Below are positions 23,459-34,212 of a stretch of DNA of 64,000 bases, one piece after another (position 1 is the stretch's first letter; each line of letters opens with the position of its first letter). The stretch comes from Odiellus spinosus (Eukaryota; Arthropoda; Arachnida; Opiliones; Phalangiidae). Made by a program: the position numbers and the translations under genes. Below the pieces are notes generated by a model that saw only the letters and a program-made list of their open reading frames with translations, did no database searches and was not told where the DNA came from. The stretch is from positions 17,769,942-17,833,941 of the forward strand of contig OY987232.1 of NCBI GenBank assembly GCA_963920705.1. The letters are read 5' to 3'.

Positions 23459-23593
23459 AATTGGTTAGGCTTAGTTTTAAAATCCTAAAGATTGGGAATA
23501 AGAACCGTAAAGTCCTAGAACAATAACTATTTAAATTAATATTAAAAAATTTTAATTTTGATTATTTAGAAAAGAGCTTCTTGAAGATAATTA

Positions 23594-24056
23594 CAGGGTG
23601 ACCACTGAAAATTTTAAAATCCTATATAGGAAATATAGGAAATTTCTTTGCGAAATATAGGAAAATATAGGAAGAATTTTACGTAAAATATAGGATAAAA
23701 CAGGAAGAAATAAGTGTAAAATATATGATAAAATAGGAAAATAACTAATTGAAAGTAGGAACCATGTTTATTATCGCGTCACAACTCTCGCCACCGGTTT
23801 AAACACGGTATTAATATGATCCAATTGCTTAAATAGTATGGAATTTTACAGACTATTTTAACTGGAAAATGTACAGTTAAGCTAAAATAATCTTATACAG
23901 CCACGGCTGACAGTATGATTTAAAACTTTACCCTTAACTAGAGATTTTGAGTAGAAATATAGGAGATTATAGGAATTGAAATTAAATTACAGGAGAATAT
24001 AGGAAGGAGGTGAAAATATAGGAAAAAATAGGAAATATAGGAAAAGTGGTCACCCT
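23594..24056. mobile_element. CAGGGTGACCAC element with ATATAGGAAA repeats
   Basis: Termini CAGGGTGACCACT and AGTGGTCACCCT are inverted repeats. The interior is built of repeated ATATAGGAAA. Flanks ATAATTA/TTAATTA match at six of seven. The gene 8 unit (28085-28125) carries the homologous sequence without it. The termini look hAT-like, but the duplication length is not certain. Confidence 0.75.
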
Positions 24057-24223
24057 TTAATTATTATTGCAATTTAATTAATTTTATGTAGAGTAGATAA
24101 TTATTACTATTAATGCCTCCGTTACACTTTAGCACCCTAATTAAAACTAACTTTTTCTCTCTAATTAATACCGTAAATAAACTTTGAATAATATCTAATA
24201 TTACAATTCTTCAATAGATAATA

Positions 24224-24490
24224 ATGAATTCAACAGTATTTTTCGTGTTGGCCATCCTTGTGACGATGTCTTCGATCGTACAAATGGTGCCTTCAGTAAT
24301 CACAAACTCGAAAATTACGAACACAACTCATTCAGATTCGACCTTTACCGACTCAACCGTGTCCAACTCGAAAATCACCAATTCTACACTCACCAATGCT
24401 AAGATCAATAATTGTACAATTAACACGTCAACCATCACTGGTTGTACACTATCTGGAAAAACAATCACTGGCAAGACTATGACTTGCTAA
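24224..24490 (+). CDS. Secreted TxT pentapeptide-repeat protein, array gene 7
   Basis: 88 residues, 13 blocks, three Cys. More diverged from genes 1-6: the signal region reads VFFVLAILV, block 1 is SVITN, block 9 CTINT and block 12 KTITG. Thr-x-Thr pairs remain in blocks 4, 7, 10, 12 and 13. Its upstream region is not the TATAAATA type but is related to that of gene 8. Confidence 0.78.
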   Translation: MNSTVFFVLAILVTMSSIVQMVPSVITNSKITNTTHSDSTFTDSTVSNSKITNSTLTNAKINNCTINTSTITGCTLSGKTITGKTMTC

Positions 24491-24687
24491 ATTCTAATAT
24501 TTCTTGTAACTACTTGTAATATTCAAATATAATAAAAATTTAATTTGCAAAATAATAATTATTTCTTTTCCTAAATAATTTTCACTGTTAATCATTTTTT
24601 CCAAGGGCCTTTAGAGAGCTTTACACGAATTATTTCATTACCAATTTGGCCAATTGCCTTCAAGTTAAAATTGTAACTAAAACAATG

Positions 24688-25150
24688 AAATTTGTATATT
24701 CGTATAATTGTTAAATGGTTTACCCGAAGATAAGCCTTTGCCGCTTTATCTATCTACAAATTACTCGTTTTCAAACGTATAACGATGGATAAGAAACATT
24801 CGCGTTTCCAGAATTAGTCGAAAATATAAGAAACAATATTTCAAATTGACTTTTAATTCGAAGAATAGAAATAAAACGATAAGATTTTAAATCATCTTTT
24901 TATTCATTATTTTTCACGGAAAATAAATTTTGAATTCAATTTTTATCCGAACGTATAACGCGGATAATATTCTAAGAGAAGGCGGCCATTTTTGGATAAA
25001 AACGGATATGGATTATGTTTTATTTACTTTATCTTGGAATAAGTTAACTCGAATGAAAAATAGTCTATTTTTAATCAAACAGATAATTAATCAGAATTTA
25101 GTAGATTTTATCCAATTAATAAAAATTATACGAATTCCGAGCTCTAATTT
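24688..25150 (+). mobile_element. M6 interspersed repeat, copy 1
   Basis: About 460 bp, nearly identical in inverse orientation to 58908-59350. Ends contain the inverted pair ATTCGTATAATT / AATTATACGAAT; the right end reads CCGAGCTCTAAT. It splits duplicated array spacer sequence. Confidence 0.7.
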
Positions 25151-25777
25151 CATACGGAATATTACTACGGTAGCTTCGAAAAAAACACAAAATGTCCTTG
25201 ACATTTAAAAACATTCTACGAATTTCAAGTCATCCCAATATTTATTGAGTCATAATTCAGAAAACGAAATTATTATTTGTTATTTTAGTAGGTAAGATGA
25301 ATTTACATAGTTTAAATTCGACGAATTATTAAGTATATAGTAGTTAATTTAAATTTAATTTTAAATGGAATATTAATCTAAGATTAAAGGGGAAAACCCC
25401 TAAATTAAATATAATCATGTGGGTTAAAGTCACAATCTTCCAGGAAGTCATTCCATACACGTATTTATAATAAATTTTGCTAAATAAATTGGAAAACGTG
25501 ACATATTACTGCTTACGCAATGGTAAAAAACAACCAATCACGCTATTCATCCCTTAGGTCTTACTCACGAAGCTGAACAATATTACACAACACTTGTTAT
25601 TGTAGTTGTATTAACATTGAAAGCAAAAAAACAAGATTAATAAGAATTTTAACTAGAAATTTTGTATTTGGTTATAAATGGAAGGTCATATTAAAGGGAA
25701 ACTTGGAGCTAAAAGTTTTTAAACGCGTTTTTCGTGTTTAAAATAATTTCTAAAGTTTACTAAAGTTTGAATTTTAG

Positions 25778-26542
25778 CAGAAGCCGATGAAACCCTCCTT
25801 TTGAAGTCTATTACTCCATGGTCTTGTCAACCCCTCTCTGTATGGGTTAGTTTCAAAAAGCGCGATTCTTACGCCTCCTAACGGTAGATGTTTTCGGAGC
25901 GGGAGTTCGTCGAGCCAGAGGTATATAATAACCCCCTTCGGGGGAAAGTATGAAAGCCCCTACACTACCAATGCTAAAAATCACGAACAACAAGAGCCCG
26001 CTGCTGACTATCTAGGCCACTAGCTCGCGCTGGACTTCTCAATGTCGCTACTCTAGTAAATGTTCTTTGTATAAACAAGACGGCTCGATTTGTGTTTAGA
26101 ACTTCCTGTCTCGGGAGTCAGGCTGTCTGTTAAAATGGAGGCGAAGGTTGACTTCAGCTCGCGAGTTCCGGAAGTGCGCGTAGGGAAAATTAAGTGAGGT
26201 TCAAAATGGTGTAACTATTTTTTGGGAGTAAAGCGGTGTGTCGATCCGCCGCGATTTACGCCGGGCACTTGTTGTTCGTCGATTTTGCCTACCTTTCATA
26301 CTTCCTACCGAAGGGGGCTATTATATACCTCTGGTCGAGCGAATATCTCTAGCAGCCTTGGAGTTCGTCAAAAAAAACGTCGTCGTTTGTGGAGAGAGAG
26401 AATTTCCAATTTTCCGTAGACAGGGGGGTATGAAGTAGGACCCCTCCGATCTCGTAAAATTGGGAATTTTACCCATACAGAGAGGAGCGCTATATGGAAC
26501 ATTAGAGTAGTAGACTTCAAAGAAGGGTTTCATCGGCTTCTG
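25778..26542 (-). mobile_element. M1 MITE, copy 4 (orientation B), split by M2
   Basis: M1 carrying an M2 copy inside. No clear 7-bp duplication outside. The flanks themselves form a long imperfect inverted repeat (CTAAAATTCAAAC on the right against GTTTGAATTTTAG on the left), so M1 lies at the centre of another palindromic element. Confidence 0.85.
25916..26333 (+). mobile_element. M2 MITE, copy c, nested in M1
   Basis: Perfect 7-bp duplication GTCGAGC, which is M1 sequence, proving that M2 moved after this M1 arrived. Confidence 0.92.
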
Positions 26543-26793
26543 TATTTACTAAAATTCAAACCTTACGAAACTTTAGAAATTAATTTAAAGACCAAAAACC
26601 GAGTCTAAAAATTCTGAAAAAAATTCGCTAATACGTTTTGTGGCATGGTGATTCCGAAAATAAATTCAAAAACATGTTCTTGATTTAGCAAATTCCAAGT
26701 TTCAATCTCAGTTTATCGTGGCTTCAGTTTCCATTTAACTATTACTACACGACACGAGTGGTAGGCTGGTAGCTAACAACCAGCTGAATAGCT

Positions 26794-27093
26794 TGAGTAA
26801 AGGTTGACTCACATATAGCGGTAGTGTTGTACACCATGGAGTAATAACTACAAGAGATTTTTTTATTCTTGAACATGAATTTTGAAATCTAAATAACCTT
26901 GTCACATGTTAAATTTCCCTGCCACTACACGTGGATCCATCCACCTTAAGAAATGATTCTTATATATATCTGTAACGGATTAGAAGATGGAGTAATAACT
27001 AAGGGAGATAAAGGTTCGATAACAAGAGCCTTGAACAACGGCTTATTGCTCCATGTTTCGTTACTCTACAGCTATATGTCAATCAACCTTTAC
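26794..27093. mobile_element. Palindromic element M10, uninterrupted copy
   Basis: Same ends as the copy at 22669, without an M1. It is also part of the duplicated upstream region shared by genes 7 and 8. Confidence 0.6.
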
Positions 27094-27216
27094 AGATAGG
27101 AATATAATCTCATATTTTTGTCGGAAACTAACGTCTTTCCTCCCCTTTGAAATATAAAGCAATTTTTAGAGCGAATCAAATACATTTTCAAGCGCAACTC
27201 GTCGACTCAAAATAGG

Positions 27217-27224
27217 TATAAAGA
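27217..27224 (+). promoter_or_regulatory. Possible TATA box of array gene 8
   Basis: TATAAAGA in the same context as for gene 7. A possible donor GTAAGG is at 27288, with the acceptor ending at 28232. The foldback element would then lie in the 5'UTR intron. Confidence 0.4.
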
Positions 27225-27322
27225 AATTCGTTAGGCTTAGTTTTAAATTCAAGATTAAAATCCTAAAAATTGGGAATAAGAAGAACTGTAAGGTCATAGG
27301 TCAATATCCATTTCAAATTAAT

Positions 27323-28041
27323 GGTATGTACCCATTTCGCCCAAAATGATCTATTCCCATTTCGCCCAAGGCATTTTTTGCCCAAAATTATCTATTTCCA
27401 TTTCGCCCAATCCTACTTTGCCCAATCGCTTTATCATTTGGCCCTAAATTATTTCTTCCCATTTTGCCCAAACTAAAAATTCCTTTTCTCAATTCACCCA
27501 ATCCCAATTTGCCCAATCGTTTTATCAGTTAGCCTAGAATTATCTATTCCCATTTCGCCCAACCCAAAAATTTCTCTTCCCTTTTCGCCTAAAACGATTA
27601 AAGCTTAAACCTTTTAAAATTTAAAGTCTTAGTAGGCCAAAAAAGAGACTTTTTTTTAATTTAGGTTAGGTTAGGTTAGGTTAGGTTGGGGGAAAAAAGT
27701 GGAAAAATGTGACTTGGGCAAAATGAGATTGGTCCAAATTAAAATTGGGCGAAACGAGATTGGGCGAGAAGACATTAGGCCAAATGGGAATTGGGCCAAA
27801 TGGAAATTGGGCCAAATGGAAATTGGGCCAACGGGAATTGGGCGAAAAGAAATTGGGCGAAAAGAAATTGGGCGAAAAGAAATTGGGCCAAATGGGATTG
27901 GGCGAAATGGGATTTGGGCGAAAAGAAATTGGGCGAAATGGGAATTGGGCGAAATGAAATTGTGCGAAAAGAAACTGGGCGAAATGGGAATTGGGCGAAA
28001 TGAAATTGGGCGAAAATAAATTGGGCGAAATGGGGGTAGAC
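27323..28041. mobile_element. Foldback element FB1 with TTAGG core
   Basis: 719 bp. The left arm is repeated CCCATTTCGCCCAA-type units, the right arm is the same unit inverted (GGGCGAAATGGG, GGGCGAAAAGAAATT), and the core is (TTAGG)5. A perfect 9-bp duplication CAAATTAAT lies at 27314-27322 and 28042-28050. The gene 7 unit (about 23540) keeps the empty site. Long open frames here on both strands are only the arm repeats. Nine-bp duplications are usual for Mutator-like elements, but there is no transposase. Confidence 0.85.
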
Positions 28042-28235
28042 CAAATTAATATTGGAAGAAAAATTAGCATTTTGATTATTTAGAGAAGAGTCTCTTGAAA
28101 ATTATTTAAGTAATAATTGTAATTAAATTAAATTAATAATTACTATCAGGGCCTTCGTTACCCCAATTAATAAATTATCGCATTTTGATTACCAAATTAC
28201 CGTAATTTCATTTTTTTTTTTATTTTAAATAGATA

Positions 28236-28670
28236 ATGAATTCAACAGTAATTTTGGTATTACCCATCCTTTTGATGATTACTTCGTCTCTACAAATGGA
28301 GCGCTCAATCATCACAAACACACAAATTAAGGGTAAATCGACATTCAGCAACTCAAACGTGTCAGATTCGTTTACCACAACGTCTACATTCACGAACTCC
28401 CAAATTAACGGTAGTAAAACATTCGATTCGACCTTTACCGACTCAACCGTGTTACGCTCGGTAATTATCGGGTCATCATTCACGAACTCACGAGTTACTG
28501 ATACTGAAACTTCGGGAACGACCTTTACCGACTCAACCGCGTTAAGCTCGGTAATCATTGGCTCAACATTCACTAATGCCAGAATCACTAATTGTAATAT
28601 TACTTCGTCAACCATCACTGGATGCGCAGTTACTGGACAGATAATCACTGGACATACTATGACTTGCTAG
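28236..28670 (+). CDS. Long secreted TxT pentapeptide-repeat protein, array gene 8
   Basis: 144 residues. A signal region of 23 residues (VILVLPILLMI) is followed by 24 five-residue blocks with a single extra Lys after the second. A unit of six blocks (30 residues), starting S/T-TF-S/T-N/D and including SVIIG and STFTN, occurs three times. The 88-residue paralogues contain it once, so the length gain is two extra copies of a 90-bp unit. The tail (STITG, CAVTG, QIITG, HTMTC) matches the paralogues and keeps the same three Cys. Six solenoid turns are predicted. ATG is preceded by TTTTAAATAG, an acceptor. AATAAAAATT follows the stop codon. Confidence 0.78.
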   Translation: MNSTVILVLPILLMITSSLQMERSIITNTQIKGKSTFSNSNVSDSFTTTSTFTNSQINGSKTFDSTFTDSTVLRSVIIGSSFTNSRVTDTETSGTTFTDSTALSSVIIGSTFTNARITNCNITSSTITGCAVTGQIITGHTMTC

Positions 28671-28803
28671 TCTAATACTTCTTTTAATTATTCTTGTAAA
28701 TATTGAAATATAATAAAAATTTAATTTGCAAAACATTATTTTTTCTCCTATCATTTAATTTTCATTGTTAGGCCTAATTATTTTCTCTATATGAGCATGT
28801 TAT

Positions 28804-29214
28804 CAGAAGTCGATGAAACCCTTCTTTGAAGTCTACTACTCTAATGTTCCATATAGCGCTCCTCTCTGTATGGGTAAAATTCCCAATTTTACGAGATCGG
28901 AGGGGTCCTACTTCATACCCCCCTGTCTACGGAATATTGGAAATTCTCTCTCTCCACAAACGACGACGTTTTTTTGACGAACTCCAAGGCTGCTAGAGAT
29001 ATTCGCTGGACGAACTCCCGCTCCGAAAATATCTATCGTTAGGAGGCGTACGAATCGCGCTTTTTGAAACTAACCCATACAGAGAGGGGTAGACAAGACC
29101 CCCGGGAGTAATAGACTTCAAAGGAGGGTTTCATCGGCTTCTGCCCATACAGAGAGGAGCGCTATATGGAACATTAGAGTAGTAGACTTCAAAGGAGGGT
29201 TTCATCGGCTTCTG
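28804..29214 (+). mobile_element. M1 MITE, copy 5 (orientation A) with extra terminus
   Basis: A complete M1 (28804-29143) is followed at once by 71 bp more of M1 right-terminal sequence of the other arm type (CCCATACAGAGAGG to CTTCTG). Flanks ATGTTAT/GTATTAT match only partly. It looks like a terminus duplicated during aberrant transposition or repair. Confidence 0.8.
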
Positions 29215-29759
29215 GTATTATAGAGACTCTGGGAGCTCTGAATAATCAAAAAAAAAATAGCTTTTTCGAAAAGCACCAATAGAATGTTAGCACCCACAAG
29301 GTACCATGAAATATTGGGTCACTTTGAGGAGGTTATGTTTATTACAACATCTATAGGTTTTAAGGGAGGAAAAACTTGACTAGGTATGAGAAAAGTTTCT
29401 ATTTCGAGTTGTTTTATTGTAAGTTTCTCGAAAAGGATTTTTGGCAAGAAACAAGTTTAAACATTCGTTGCTAAAAATTCCATATAATATTAGATGTTAC
29501 AAGAATTTCAAATCCGCATTGCGGTCTTCTCGATTACTACACGTGTTTTCAGAGTATTTGAGTCAAATGAAACAGCTCTTCTAACCCGTTGTTTTGGTAT
29601 ATAAAGGTTAATTTCGAGTAGAAAAACAACAAGAACATCAAGAAGTGTTGCGTTTGTGTACTTGTACTCTATTGTTTATCAGAGATTTTACAACAACTGA
29701 GCTATAGAGAAAGCGGCTTATAAGGACTTGTGGCGCCATCTGAGTTGAGCTGGCTGGAA

Positions 29760-30100
29760 ATGCGGTCACCCTGCAAATTAATTTAATTTCAGGTTTTTTC
29801 CTGACCTTTTCCACCGATTTTCCCTGACTGTTTCAGCTAATACTACCGAATTTTTAACCTTTAATTTTTTATATAATCGCGTTCGCCAAACTGCAGGCGT
29901 ATCTTTGTTCTAATATATACAACTGACACGGTCAGCTGAGAATCTTTTCCGCGGGTAATGATTGTAATTTCCTGACTTCTTGAAAGATCTTTAGATTCCC
30001 TGACTTTTTAAAATATCTTAAAATTCCCTGACTTTTTTTGGTTAATTTTCAAATTCCCTGACTTTTTTCTGTTTTCCCTGACCTGTGGCAACCCAATTTA
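29760..30100. repeat. CCCTGACTTTTT-rich repeat region
   Basis: Irregular repeats of TTCCCTGACTTTTT running from GGTCACCCTG (29764) to CCTGACCTGTGGCAACCC (30095). The same core makes up the 41-bp array at 33410. The ends resemble inverted termini of a CAGGGTGACC-type element. Confidence 0.5.
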
Positions 30101-30821
30101 AACATCAAAACCGTGCTTAAAAGCTGTGAAAAAATTGGGATGCTGATTCCGAACATAAATTCAAAAGCTGTTCTATTATTAACTCCAAGTTTCACTTTAA
30201 AGCTTTGATTTTTCCAGAAACATACACGACTATTTCTCAAATCCTGCATTCCAGCCAGCCAGCCAGCCACCAAACGATCAGAGCATCAAGTTGCGCAAGC
30301 AGTTTAAAATATAATTTCAACCGCGTGCCAGAAAAAAAAAAGCGTAACGGGACAGGAAATGTTGCCAAAATATTTCCCTGTTAAACTTGGGGTAGTGTAT
30401 TTGAAATTATACCGCTATACTGATGTATCATGGACGAATTATACTAAAGATATAGTAGATAAACGCATGACCCTGAAATTTTCGTCATTTTTATCTCGGA
30501 TTACTGGTACTTTAAGCGATTAGAGAAATGACAGTATCAGCGTTTATCTTGTTTAAGTGCCTATCCGCGATTTTTTATCCTCTTTAAAGTTTAAATTCGT
30601 CTCCTTATCTTAGTTAGCAGACGACGTTGGACTTAACAAATACGTACAGACAAATATGGAAGAACATATTAAAGGGGAAAATTCCAGAGCAGATAAGAGT
30701 TTTAAAGGGACTATCTGCGATTTTTAGGGCCCCTTTAAATTCGCCTTTTTTTCTAACTTAGCAGACGACGTTGGATATAAATTGCACAGTCAGAGATAGG
30801 CTGTGGGCAACTGGGCATAAG

Positions 30822-31111
30822 CAAGAAGGATCGGATAAGGAGAGGAAAAGTGGGGCTGCGTTGAGTTAGAGAGAGGAGCCAACCTCCCACTCGGGTGGAA
30901 AGGGGGGATAGGAAATTCTCGAGGTAAACTGTTGTCACGTGGTCGCTAGCTAGGGCGTCTCATAAAGGATTCGTTTTACCCACGTGACAACAATATACCA
31001 CGAAGCATCTCTACCCCCGTCTGTCCCCCGTTCTCCCAGAGTGGGAGTTTAGGCCGACGCAGTAGGAGCCGCGCCGTTCCCACTTTTCCTCTCCTTATCT
31101 GATCCTTCTTG
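30822..31111 (-). mobile_element. Palindromic element M4, copy 1
   Basis: Inverted ends CAAGAAGGATC / GATCCTTCTTG, continuing as GATAAGGAGAGGAAAAGTGG. Inside, two CACGTGACAACA boxes lie in inverted orientation around the centre. It is GC-richer than its surroundings. A second copy at 46407 is in opposite orientation. Confidence 0.75.
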
Positions 31112-31495
31112 GCATGTTTTTCAAGGGGCAAATTATAGAGCAGACGACCTCTCAGGTATAGCACATATGTTTGTCGACTTAGATAACATAATAACAGACT
31201 TATGATACAATAAATTTTGCCGATTGAGATCGAATCAACGAAAATCATTGAAAATTTCCTGAAATAAATTAGGGAAACACTATGAAACAGTCCTCCAAGT
31301 TATTTCTACTCCTCCAAGGCAGGGATGATGACAAACTCTCCTTATCCTCATTTCTCAAGGCAATTGGAAGGAGACAAACAAAATTGAAAAAACAAAACGA
31401 AGAGGCTAGGGGGTGGGCGAAACGTGAGAGAGAGGTAGTTGTATCTTTAAATTTCTGTTGTATGAAACTAGTAGGAGAGATTTCATGGTGTTTAT

Positions 31496-32372
31496 CAGAA
31501 GCCGATGAAACCCTCCTTTGAAGTCTACTACTCTAATGTTTCATATAGCGCTCCTCCCTGTATGGGTAAAATGATTTGGGTCCACTTGATCGACACCCAA
31601 ATGATCGACAAGAGGTCCACTTGATCGACACCCAAATGATCGACAAGAGGTCCACTTGATCGACACCCAAATGATCGACTCACAATTGATCGACTCCCAA
31701 ATGATCGACTCACAATTGATCGACTCCCAAATGATCGACAAAAGGTCCACTTGATCGACTCCCAAATGATCGACAAAGGGTCCACTTGATCGACTCCCAA
31801 ACGATCGACAAAGGGATCAAATGATTGATGCCTAATCCCAAATTACCGACAACAAAGGGTGCATTTGATCGTTTCCCAATTGGTCAACTTCGTAATAACG
31901 ATTATAAATAGATTAACCAACCTAACCTAACCTATACTCGTTACTCGCTAAAAAACTGGGCTGTCGATCAATTGGAATGGCTTGTCGATCAAATGGGAGT
32001 CGATCAAACGGAAGTCGATCAAACGGTAGTCGATCAAACGGTAGTCGATCAAACGAACTCCTTGTCGATCAATTGGAAGTCGAGCAAATGAACCTAAGCC
32101 GGGTAAAATTCCCAATTTTACGAGATCGGAGGGGTCCAACTTCATCCCCCCCCTGTCTACGGAAAATCGGAAATTCTCTCTCTCCACAAACGACGACGTT
32201 TTTTTTGACGAACTCCGAGGCTGCTAGAGATATTCGCTCGACGAACTCCCGCTCCGAAAATATCTACCGTTAGGAGGCGTACAAATCGCGATTTTTGAAA
32301 CTAACCCATACAGAGAGGGGTAGACAAGACCAGGGAGTAATAGACTTCAAAGGAGGGTTTCATCGGCTTCTG
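31496..32372 (+). mobile_element. M1 MITE, copy 6 (orientation A), split by a foldback element
   Basis: Perfect 7-bp duplication TGTTTAT outside. The element is 877 bp because FB2 is inserted in it. Confidence 0.9.
31573..32100. mobile_element. Foldback element FB2 (GATCGA arms, CCTAA core)
   Basis: 528 bp. The left arm repeats ACTTGATCGACTCCCAAATG, the right arm is its inverse with GTCGATCAAACGG repeated, and the core is AACCTAACCTAACC. A perfect 9-bp duplication GGGTAAAAT (31564-31572, 32101-32109) is cut out of M1 sequence. Ends GATTTGGGTCC / ACCTAAGCC are imperfect inverted repeats. Confidence 0.85.
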
Positions 32373-33409
32373 TGTTTATGAATATCCGCTGAGAAAGAGG
32401 GAGAGATGTTGGACCGATTATAAATGTTATGTCTGCGCAATCGCGTTAAGACTCTCTCTAGATCTCTAGTAAAAATAACCTCGCTCAGGAAAAATCGAGA
32501 ACCTTTGGAGAGTTGCCCGATTAAGGACGAAGCGGATGGAAATTTGGAGGAAACCTTGTTGCCTGAGACTTCCCTCTATCCGAGCATAGTGTCCTTAGCC
32601 TTAGTAGGACACTAGCGCCTCGGTAGTGTTTCGAACGAAACTATTAAGGGTAGTTATCGCGATACACACGGGAATCACGTAAATTAATAAACTAAACCTT
32701 AAGTAAGTCATTCAAAAAAGAGTGTCTTCAACGCGGTTACAAAAAAAAAACCCGATTATAACTAAAGATTAGACTATACCGTTGATTTAAGACATTATAA
32801 AATAGGATATTGTTTTTAAGCCTTAGAATAATCCTTCAAATAATATGATGAGTTTTAAATTTTATCTACGGGAGTGTCCTTGAGTTGACGACGCGAAGTT
32901 TCGACACTGGATTAAAAACACAAGACTGTATTCTATTTTTTAAGCTTCTAATTTCTTTCAACAACTTTTCGCGCCTTTTCACTAAAAAATACAATGGTAG
33001 GATATTATTATTATTTTTTGAACCTTATGTAGTTATGTAGTAAAAGTTGTAAATGGGTGTGTTTTTATAGTAAAATAAGAAATGGATTCTTTCATAGTTC
33101 TTCTAAGAATCTATACGTCACGCTGGTAGTCAACCAATTACATATAGGGGTTAGAAATTACACTCATAAATCTAACGGAGATAAGTTTTAGAATTTATTT
33201 ATGTAAAGTAGGAATCATTTCATCAATATTTTATAATTTAATTTCCCTGACCATTTATTAATAATTTCTATTTGACAGTTTATCACTCAGGGTCAGAATG
33301 GTTTACTCGGAATTTAGGAAAAAAAATTAATCTTTACGCAATTAGTAATTATGTTAAAATTAATTGGTCAACCAATCATAAATAGGTCTTTGACACGTAC
33401 CAAAATATT

Positions 33410-33898
33410 TAATTTATCTGACCATTTGGGGTAATTTCTAAATTCTTTGACTTTTCACTGACCTTTTGATCCAATTTCCAAATTCCCTGAATTTTTCCTG
33501 ACCTTTTGGGGCTAATTTCCAAATTCCCTGACTTTTCCCTGGCCTTTTGGGGCCAATTTCAAAATTCCCTGAATTTTTCCTGACCTTTTGGGGCTAATTT
33601 ACAAATTCCCTGAATTTTTCCTGACCTTTTGGGGCTAATTTACAAATTCCCTGAATTTTTCCTGACCTTTTGGGGCTAATTTCCAAATTCCCTGAATTTT
33701 TCCTGACCTTTTGGGGCTAATTTCCAAATTCCCTGAATTTTTTCCTGACCTTTTGGGGCCAATTTCCAAATTCCCTGAATTTTTCCTGACCTTTTGGGGC
33801 TAATTTCCAAATTCCCTGAATTTTTCCTGACCTTTTGGGGCCAATTTCTAAATTCCCTGACTTTTTTTTCTGACCTTTGGGGGCGAATTTCCAAATTC
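33410..33898. repeat. 41-bp minisatellite (CCTGACCTTTTGGGG)
   Basis: About 12 tandem copies of a 41-bp unit containing TTTTTCCTGACCTTTTGGGG and AATTTCCAAATTCCCTGAA, most regular in the middle. It ends against CGGCTTCTG at 33901, a possible scrap of an M1 end. Open frames in it are repeat artefacts. Confidence 0.88.
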
Positions 33899-34212
33899 CA
33901 TTCGGCTTCTGATATAGAGTATACCGAAGTACTTCAATTTAGACCGATTCTTGCTGCTTTCAAGTGTGTAAATATATTTGTTTAAAGAGGAGATGAAAAG
34001 GAAAATTAATTGTTTTTATTTTTTAAATTCTGATTCTAAAAATAAAACGTGCTTGCGTATTTAAAACATTAAATTAAAATGTCTTCTAGCTCGGAATCAG
34101 ATAATGATATCCATTGATAACTAGGCTTGTTTTCATATATTTTAATCTCGGTTAAATTTAAGTTAATATAAATCCACAAATTATATAAACAGAATCGTAT
34201 TCAAATGCTGGA

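Larger units (their letters stand above)
24491..26793. other. Spacer between gene 7 and the gene 8 unit
   Basis: Holds M6 copy 1, then a degenerate copy of the array spacer (about 25155-25640, with GGGGAAAACCCC and TTATTGAGTCATAATTCAG), then an M1 with nested M2. No gene is supported; the open frame at 24930-25208 is M6 sequence. Confidence 0.5.

Noticed and set aside
27661-27690. TTAGG repeats as a chromosome end
   Set aside because: Only about five units, inside a foldback element with target duplications; the other TTAGG runs have the same context.
27681-28070. Several long overlapping open frames on both strands
   Set aside because: They are the repeat arms of foldback FB1; openness in many frames reflects the short unit.
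31282-31521. 79-codon open frame reading into M1
   Set aside because: The last part is M1 terminus translation and the first part shows no recognisable protein features.
32424-32615. 63-codon open frame
   Set aside because: Isolated, in a repeat-dense region, without a recognisable domain; left as unassigned sequence.
33676-33894. Open frame of repeated KVREF/KIQGIW-type residues
   Set aside because: Translation of the 41-bp minisatellite.
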